DNA of 64,000 bases from Lachnospiraceae bacterium AC2031 (GTDB lineage: Bacteria > Bacillota > Clostridia > Lachnospirales > Lachnospiraceae): NCBI GenBank assembly GCA_000687975.1, contig JIAB01000001.1, forward strand, positions 3,014,001 through 3,078,000. The letters are read 5' to 3'. The translations under genes were made by a program, and so were the position numbers. The notes under the pieces were generated by a model that was not told the DNA's origin, did not search any database, and saw only the letters and a list, made by a program, of their open reading frames with translations. Position 1 is the first letter of the stretch. Each line of letters begins with the position of its first letter. Positions 58,504 through 64,000 of this stretch are shown here, piece by piece.

Positions 58504-59433
58504 ATGAATGGTACAGGGGTGAACCCTGAAGAATGCAAATACCTGGAGATTATAGAGGGTAATAATCTAACTGAATATAAGATGTATTTCAGGTCTATAG
58601 GTGAGGTTCAGAGTTTTCTTCGTACTGATCCTGATATTAATTCTGAAATCTTCTACGAACAGAAGAGTAAGACCTCCAGTGAGGATTTTGCCGGAGCGCC
58701 TCTTGATATAGCTATTAATTATTGCATAGGTGGTTATAGTGAGAACTATGATCAGTTTCTGAAACTCTCAAGACAGCTTGAACAGGTCAACAAGAAAAAG
58801 GCTAAGGTGAGACAGACCACCACATCCTTTGTGGGACAGAGGCCTAATGTACCTGCTTATATTGCTGGGGCGCCTAAGAACATGTACAGGCTGGAACGAA
58901 CAGAAGAGAAGAAGCTTAAGAGGATATGGATGAAGGTTACCTATGAGTCAGCTACTACTGAGGAACAGATAAGAAACAGAGGAATCATAGCTCTTAATCT
59001 TATCAATCTTCTGGAAATGAATAACTACCTGGTAGACTTCAGACTCTTCGAGGTTTGTAATGTGGACTCTGAGGTATTCAGATGCGAGGTGGATCTGAAG
59101 AGACCTGGACAGAGGCTTCATCCTAGACTTTGCTATTATCCTATGTGCGGAAAGGCATTTGTTCGCAGGGTCTTATGCAGAATAAAGGAATCGATGCCAT
59201 TTAAATGTGGCTGGGGCCTTAGCTACGGTGTAGTTATGAATGAGCAGTACACTCGTATGATCATGGATATTCAGGACAGGGATATCTATATAGGTTCTCC
59301 AAGTGAGATGAATATTAAAGGTTTAAATATTTACGAGGATGCAGATGCATTCTTAGAGAAGTTAGATTTAGGGGACAAGATTGTACTTCCTTCATATAGG
59401 GAAGAGGGAGTACAGATTTCTGTTGGAGGTTGA
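58504..59433 (+). CDS. VWA-like partner protein (DUF7192-like)
   Basis: 309 residues following the AAA+ gene by 3 nt and joined to TelA by the shared GGAGG. The central region 'LKRIWMKVTYESATTEEQIR' then 'NRGIIALNLINLLEMNNYLV' resembles DUF7192 proteins of actinobacterial phages, a predicted VWA-like fold in which the metal site is degenerate; this is pattern resemblance. VWA partners recognise substrates for MoxR ATPases, consistent with the gene order. The start ATG has AAGGGG 8 nt upstream. Confidence 0.7.
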   Translation: MNGTGVNPEECKYLEIIEGNNLTEYKMYFRSIGEVQSFLRTDPDINSEIFYEQKSKTSSEDFAGAPLDIAINYCIGGYSENYDQFLKLSRQLEQVNKKKAKVRQTTTSFVGQRPNVPAYIAGAPKNMYRLERTEEKKLKRIWMKVTYESATTEEQIRNRGIIALNLINLLEMNNYLVDFRLFEVCNVDSEVFRCEVDLKRPGQRLHPRLCYYPMCGKAFVRRVLCRIKESMPFKCGWGLSYGVVMNEQYTRMIMDIQDRDIYIGSPSEMNIKGLNIYEDADAFLEKLDLGDKIVLPSYREEGVQISVGG

Positions 59434-59435
59434 TT

Positions 59436-60467
59436 ATGGATGATTTAGCTTTGCTAAGAGAACTGTCAGATAATCCGGAGCTTTATCTGGAGGATGAGGA
59501 CAGGGAGTTATTACAGACAAATAAAGATCTTATAGATGTGAGCAAGGCCAACAGCATTACGATGTATGGATCAGATATCCAGAAAAAGATGGCTGATCTC
59601 TCTGAGATGATGATCAAGAGTATCGGGGAAACAAAGGTTGACGAGATAAGTGAGACTATCGATCAGACCGTGGAATATCTTTCTGAGACTGATGACAAGG
59701 ATGTAAAGAAAAGTGTGCTTCCGTGGAAGAAGCAGGATAAGTCACTTACACTTCAGAATAAGTATGATATCATTTCGCAGAATGTAGAAAAGATAGAGAG
59801 TTCACTTCAGGCTCATCAGGTCCGTCTTATGAAGGATACGGCTATGCTGGACCAGATATATAAGATGAATCAGGAGTATTTTCGTCTTGTTAATCTGAAG
59901 ATCGCTGCGGCAAAAGATAAGCTTGAACAGCTGAGAATGGGACAGTACCCAGCTGACTGTGCTGATATCATGCCTGATATTATGGATCGACTGGAGCGAA
60001 AGATTGTGGAGCTTGAGACCACCAGAACTATCTCAATTCAGCAGGCACCACAGATAAGAATGCTACAGGCAAATGCGGCTGCTATGGCGGACAAACTTCA
60101 GTCCACACTGTATACAGTTATTCCTCTATGGAAGAACCAGATTGTGATTGCATTTGGAACCGAGCATACAAGAGCGGCTATAGCTACTGATAAGAAGCTT
60201 ACGGATATGTCGAACCAGCTGTTGATCAAGAATGCGCAGAATCTTAAGATGCTGACTATAGAGACTCAGAAGGCCAGGGATGAGAATACTATCGATCCAA
60301 AGGCGCTGGGTGAGGCCAACAGGATTCTTATTGAGAGTCTGGATGATATTACAAAGATTCAGCAGGAAGGAAAGCTGAAGAGATATCAGGCGGAGCAGGA
60401 ACTGGCTAAGATCGATGAAGAGATGAAGGGAAGGCTTTATCTTGCTTCTGTTGAATCTAAGTCCTGA
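59436..60467 (+). CDS. telA: TelA-family toxic anion resistance protein
   Basis: 343 residues from the ATG at 59436 (GGAGG 7 nt upstream; the TTG at 59430 is too close). TelA marks: 'RTISIQQAPQIRMLQANAAA', 'TLYTVIPLWKNQIVIAFG', 'DMSNQLLIKNAQNLKMLTIE', and the terminal 'IQQEGKLKRYQAEQELAKID'. The protein is all-helical and cytoplasmic. TelA proteins are linked to tellurite and envelope-stress tolerance through Ter-type complexes; no terC or terD is seen here. It ends the operon. Confidence 0.93.
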   Translation: MDDLALLRELSDNPELYLEDEDRELLQTNKDLIDVSKANSITMYGSDIQKKMADLSEMMIKSIGETKVDEISETIDQTVEYLSETDDKDVKKSVLPWKKQDKSLTLQNKYDIISQNVEKIESSLQAHQVRLMKDTAMLDQIYKMNQEYFRLVNLKIAAAKDKLEQLRMGQYPADCADIMPDIMDRLERKIVELETTRTISIQQAPQIRMLQANAAAMADKLQSTLYTVIPLWKNQIVIAFGTEHTRAAIATDKKLTDMSNQLLIKNAQNLKMLTIETQKARDENTIDPKALGEANRILIESLDDITKIQQEGKLKRYQAEQELAKIDEEMKGRLYLASVESKS

Positions 60468-60525
60468 GTTTAGCTTTGTTGAGGTAAATAGTTTGAATTA
60501 GTTTTTGGTTTACATAAGTTTACAT

Positions 60526-60574
60526 AAAACAGTCTGTTTTTGTGAGTTGTTATAAAGACGGGCTGTTTTTCTTT
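60526..60574 (+). terminator. Intrinsic terminator after telA
   Basis: Stem AAAACAG/CTGTTTT with further G-U pairs inside and a T run; moderately strong. Confidence 0.6.
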
Positions 60575-60662
60575 TGTGTGAGATAGCATTTGGCTTTGAT
60601 ACAATGCGGATACAATGTAGTTATAGTATGAGACGATAGAAATACCAGAGTGGTTGAAAGGT

Positions 60663-63146
60663 ATGGTGAAAGTTATGAAGAGAGTTATGAAAAAATCTAT
60701 GAAGAAGTTGCTGGGGATGTCCTGCGCAGCGTTGTATGTATTATCGATGGGCTTTGGTAATACGACAGGAGTATCGGATGTATATGCTGACGGGGATAAG
60801 ATCCTTATTGAACAGCAGGCAGAGGACATTAATGTTATACCTGATACGTATAATACAGGTGTTGATAGTTCAGTCAGCTTTACAAAGTACGTGGGAGTTG
60901 ATGCGAAGGACGCTGATATAGATGTTTGTACTCCTATTGTTGCAACGTCAGGTTCTAATTCGTACAACATCGGGATAAAGAAAAGTAATGGAGACTACGT
61001 TATAGATTTTGGCGCTAAGCAGAATGCTAATCTCCCAGAACGTATAGAGGTCACAAATTATGATTTCACTGACTTTTATTTTAGAACCAGCAGAGAAGAT
61101 TTTGTTACTACTAAGAAAACTATAGTTTTTAAAAACTGTATTATTTACAGATTTTCAAGGGATAAGTTTGACAGGAATATAACATATGAGTTTTATAACT
61201 GTACTATCCGTCGTTATGAAGGAAGTAATGCCTTGTTTAGAAACTGCTTCTTCGGTGGAAGCACATCAGATCCGCTAGTTCCATTTAGAAATATAGATGT
61301 AAAAGACTGTTTCTTTGGAAATCTAAATCATCCGAGTACTGACCCTACTCATATCGACTGTACTCAGATGTATGGTCATCAGTATTATGATAAGGCGACT
61401 CAGACAAATAAAACCCTTGATGTAGAAAACGTTAAGTATAAGAATTGCAGATTTATGGTTCCAAACATTCTTTATGATAATGGTAATCAGGCTACAGTAA
61501 ATGCATGTATGATGATCCAGCTTGAGTATGCTAGTGGTAATAACATCTCTGTAGAAGACTGTATAATGAACGGTGGTTCTTATACCATATATTGTCAGTC
61601 TACTGCTGGTGATATACATATGAATAACGTTAAGCTGATAAATAACCGTGTAGGTGCAGCTACGTCTCACGGAGCAGTATATCCTACAAATATTGATCCA
61701 GATGCTGAATTCCAGGGTTTAAGAGGAACGGATTCACTGTATGTCAGCAGCGTATATAAGGAGAATGGTAAAACTTACTTCTACGTGACAAATGATACTC
61801 CTCGCGAAAGAAAGCTTAAGGTAATTACATCTAAAGGGGAATATGATTTTACAGTTAAGGCATGTCCAAAAGGTAAGACCGAGGAGAATGAGGAAGGATT
61901 CCATTGTTCTTACAGTGATTTTCCTATAGATGTTGTCGAATCAATAAATGAAGATTGTTCATATGCTGTATGTCTTGATGTGACAGATGAGAATAACGTA
62001 AGGCAGATCCGTTTTGTTAATTACGCAGGTTCACCTGTATATATTGATAAGAGTTATATGGGAACTGGATATAATCAGGATGTGATAGTTAGTGAAGGTC
62101 CTCTTGGAACTGATCTTACTTACACGGTAACAAGAACAGCTTCTAATGAATATATTCTTAGAATTTCAGGAAAAGGACAGATGCCTGGATTTAACAAGCT
62201 TGATACACCACCTTGGTCTGATTACACAGATTATTTAACTAAGATCATTGTTGAAGATGGCGTAGAGAATATAAGTAGCTTTGTATTCTTTGGAAGTTTT
62301 GGAGTAACAGACATAGAGCTACCTGATTCGATTACAATGATTGATAAATATTCTTTTGCAAACTGTGCAAGTATAAAGAAGATCAACATTCCTGCTTCTG
62401 TTAAAACAATAGGAGAAAGAGCATTTTTAGGTGCTCAGCTTGTGAATGCTGATGGAACTCTTAAGAAGGAGACATCCAATTCAGGAACAGATTCAGGAGA
62501 GGGAGTTGAGAAACCTGATGATTCAAATGTAAATCCTTCAAATGAAAATGACGCGAATAACGTGCCTAAGGACGTGAAGGAGAATAACAATAATGATTCT
62601 AGCTCTTCTGGTAATGGAACATCAGGTGGAGCGGCCGGTAATGGTGGATCAGGTGATGCTTCTGGTAGTGGAGCGGCTGGTACTGGTGAGGCTGCTCAGG
62701 CAGGAACCTCATATTCAAGTGAATGGGTAAATGGCTACTGGTACAACGCTGACGGAAGTCAGACTTATCCAGGTGTAATGGAATGGAAGAGTAATAGCAA
62801 GGGCTGGTGGATAGAGGATACTACAGGCTGGTATCCAGTAAGTACATGGCAAAAGATCAACGGCTATTGGTACTATTTTGATTATAATGGATATATGGCA
62901 TCTAGTGAGTGGGTAGATGGCTACTGGCTTGGCTCAGACGGTGCATGGGTTTATGCCGAGACAGGCTCCTGGAATTCTGATAAGACAGACTGGTGGTTCG
63001 GTGATACCTCTGGTTGGTATGCTGCAGGACGCTGGCAGAAGATCAACGGCTACTGGTACTATTTCAATTCATCAGGATACATGGTGACCAATAAATACAT
63101 TGATGGCTACTGGCTGAACGGTAATGGCCAGTATACAGGAAACTAA
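60663..63146 (+). CDS. Secreted beta-helix/LRR protein with C-terminal choline-binding-type repeats
   Basis: About 827 residues; start uncertain among ATGs at 60663, 60675 and 60687, with no strong binding site. Signal peptide 'MKKLLGMSCAALYVLSMGFG'; a right-handed beta-helix-like region (about 90-345) with recurring 'FKNCIIYRF', 'YNCTIRRY' and 'FRNCFFGG' strands; a BspA-type LRR ('VTDIELPDSITMIDKYSFAN'); a Gly/Ser/Asn linker (about 610-680); and four wall-binding repeats such as 'WQKINGYWYYFDYNGYM' and 'WQKINGYWYYFNSSGYM'. It should be attached non-covalently to the cell wall and bind or cleave a polysaccharide; enzymatic residues are not evident. Confidence 0.85.
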   Translation: MVKVMKRVMKKSMKKLLGMSCAALYVLSMGFGNTTGVSDVYADGDKILIEQQAEDINVIPDTYNTGVDSSVSFTKYVGVDAKDADIDVCTPIVATSGSNSYNIGIKKSNGDYVIDFGAKQNANLPERIEVTNYDFTDFYFRTSREDFVTTKKTIVFKNCIIYRFSRDKFDRNITYEFYNCTIRRYEGSNALFRNCFFGGSTSDPLVPFRNIDVKDCFFGNLNHPSTDPTHIDCTQMYGHQYYDKATQTNKTLDVENVKYKNCRFMVPNILYDNGNQATVNACMMIQLEYASGNNISVEDCIMNGGSYTIYCQSTAGDIHMNNVKLINNRVGAATSHGAVYPTNIDPDAEFQGLRGTDSLYVSSVYKENGKTYFYVTNDTPRERKLKVITSKGEYDFTVKACPKGKTEENEEGFHCSYSDFPIDVVESINEDCSYAVCLDVTDENNVRQIRFVNYAGSPVYIDKSYMGTGYNQDVIVSEGPLGTDLTYTVTRTASNEYILRISGKGQMPGFNKLDTPPWSDYTDYLTKIIVEDGVENISSFVFFGSFGVTDIELPDSITMIDKYSFANCASIKKINIPASVKTIGERAFLGAQLVNADGTLKKETSNSGTDSGEGVEKPDDSNVNPSNENDANNVPKDVKENNNNDSSSSGNGTSGGAAGNGGSGDASGSGAAGTGEAAQAGTSYSSEWVNGYWYNADGSQTYPGVMEWKSNSKGWWIEDTTGWYPVSTWQKINGYWYYFDYNGYMASSEWVDGYWLGSDGAWVYAETGSWNSDKTDWWFGDTSGWYAAGRWQKINGYWYYFNSSGYMVTNKYIDGYWLNGNGQYTGN

Positions 63147-63222
63147 ACTTTTTATTTTTAATCCAAATTTTAATTGTCCTTAAGGACTTCTTAATGTAAT
63201 TCTTTCTATAATTACAAAAAAA

Positions 63223-63271
63223 GTGCAATTGGGGACAGACCTTGGTGCAGTGGGGACAGTCCCCACTGCAC
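63223..63271 (+). repeat. 49-nt REP-like element, copy 9 (full form)
   Basis: Invariant left part; hairpin arms GTGCAGTGGGG/CCCCACTGCAC with loop ACAGT. It ends 23 nt before the next start codon. Confidence 0.85.
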
Positions 63272-63294
63272 CATTTCTATTTGGAGGAAGAATG

Positions 63295-64000
63295 ATGAAG
63301 TCTAAGGGAAGAAAGGTTCTGGTTGTTATAAGTGTGGTGCTGGTGCTGCTTATTGTGGCGGACTGGGCGCTTTCAGTATTTATATATGATCAGAATTTCG
63401 ATGTGAGATTTACTACAGGAGATTCATACTTATTAAAGGTGGAGGAGTTTGAAGGACTCAGTCGTGAGAAGTATGAATTCACTTCGGATAAGGGCCAGAA
63501 GCTTACTGGATATATGTATTCTTCAGGTGATGATGAGAAGAAGGGAATCATAGTACTGGCTCATGGCTTTGGTGGCGGTGGTCACTGTAGTTACATCAGC
63601 TGTATCGATCAGTTCGCGAAGCATGGATATCTGGTTTTTGCTTACGATGCTACGGCATGTGATGAGAGTGAGGGCGAAAAGGTTGGCGGACTTCCTCAGG
63701 GAGTTATCGATCTGGATAACGCTATATCATTTGTAGAAGGAAATGAGGCATTCCCTAAACTTCCTATAATGCTTTTCGGACACAGCTGGGGCGGCTATAG
63801 CGTATGTACAGTGCTGAAGTACCATCCTGAGGTTAAGGCTGTGGTTGCATGTAGTGGCTTTGATTCATCTACAGATTTAATTCAGTCTGAAGGAAGTGAG
63901 ATGATCGGACCTGGAATCTATGCCATGATGCCATTTTTGAAGCTGCATGAGAGAATGCGATTTGGTGAGAGAGCAAATGATACGGCTATGGAAGGTTTTG
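63295..64000 (+). CDS. Membrane-anchored alpha/beta hydrolase (3' end outside window)
   Basis: The frame is open to the window edge, at least 235 residues. Start ATG at 63295 has GGAGG 7 nt upstream; an ATG 3 nt earlier is too close. An N-terminal helix ('KVLVVISVVLVLLIVADW') anchors it; then 'IIVLAHGFGGGGHCSYIS' (oxyanion region HGFG) and the nucleophile elbow 'MLFGHSWGGYSVC' (GxSxG, Ser) of serine hydrolases such as DUF1749/lysophospholipase-like proteins. The catalytic Asp and His would lie beyond the window. Substrate unknown. Confidence 0.9.
   Translation, partial: MKSKGRKVLVVISVVLVLLIVADWALSVFIYDQNFDVRFTTGDSYLLKVEEFEGLSREKYEFTSDKGQKLTGYMYSSGDDEKKGIIVLAHGFGGGGHCSYISCIDQFAKHGYLVFAYDATACDESEGEKVGGLPQGVIDLDNAISFVEGNEAFPKLPIMLFGHSWGGYSVCTVLKYHPEVKAVVACSGFDSSTDLIQSEGSEMIGPGIYAMMPFLKLHERMRFGERANDTAMEGF

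Noticed and set aside
12578-63271. The repeated 49-nt elements as a CRISPR array
   Set aside because: Copies are scattered over 50 kb, not regularly spaced, carry strong hairpins and no cas genes are present.

Overview
The window looks like a chromosomal segment of an anaerobic Gram-positive Firmicute, most likely a Lachnospiraceae member of the Butyrivibrio/Pseudobutyrivibrio type. This rests on AGGAGG-type ribosome binding sites, moderately AT-rich DNA, very heavy use of the leucine codon CTT matched by two tRNA-Leu(AAG) genes, and gene content (GH127/GH43 hydrolases, a FeoA-FeoB fusion, a LytTR-DUF3021 pair, choline-binding-type wall repeats, a Lys/Ala-rich histone-like protein). The species call is inference; no rRNA is present.

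Layout. 1-2.1 kb: end of a two-component system plus a methyltransferase. 2.3-9.98 kb: small-molecule enzymes (MBL-fold hydrolase, aldo/keto reductase, Gfo/Idh oxidoreductase, flavoprotein), a GH127 arabinofuranosidase-type enzyme, an HgdB-like protein and a rhodanese lipoprotein. 10.1-12.6 kb: FeoA-FeoB ferrous iron transporter behind a near-consensus promoter whose -10 lies inside an 18-bp palindrome. 12.7-20.6 kb: lipoproteins, membrane proteins, a Nudix hydrolase, an aldehyde dehydrogenase and a REP-type (RAYT) transposase. 20.7-26.6 kb: MetY-like enzyme and a four-gene sensory operon ending in a membrane-anchored protein with a toxin-like C-terminal domain. 26.7-33.5 kb: Tex, a beta-propeller HD-GYP sensor and the histone-like protein. 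33.6-42.1 kb: divergent ClpX, GDPD, polysaccharide deacetylase, folate genes with a FolB-FolK-PheA triple fusion, and infC-rpmI-rplT with its leader. 42.3-43.7 kb: GH43. 43.7-51.7 kb: an accessory-looking region next to two tRNA-Leu genes, containing a hairpin-rich element, an HTH gene plus putative BECR-fold nuclease pair, and several DUF-type and membrane genes. 51.8-55.1 kb: RlmI-like, RsmH and ProC. 55.2-60.5 kb: a four-gene operon of an unknown protein, a MoxR-like AAA+ ATPase, a VWA-like/DUF7192-like protein and TelA. 60.7-64 kb: a beta-helix wall-binding protein and a truncated alpha/beta hydrolase.

The most striking dispersed feature is a 49-nt element (six full copies; four shorter hairpin forms) with a fixed 20-nt left part and a strong hairpin right part, two copies of which flank the RAYT gene at 17.8-18.5 kb. 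Many copies double as terminators or sit within 30 nt of the next start codon. The best candidates for undescribed systems are this RAYT/49-nt element family, the HTH-BECR pair beside the tRNA-Leu genes, and the AAA+/VWA-like/TelA operon.
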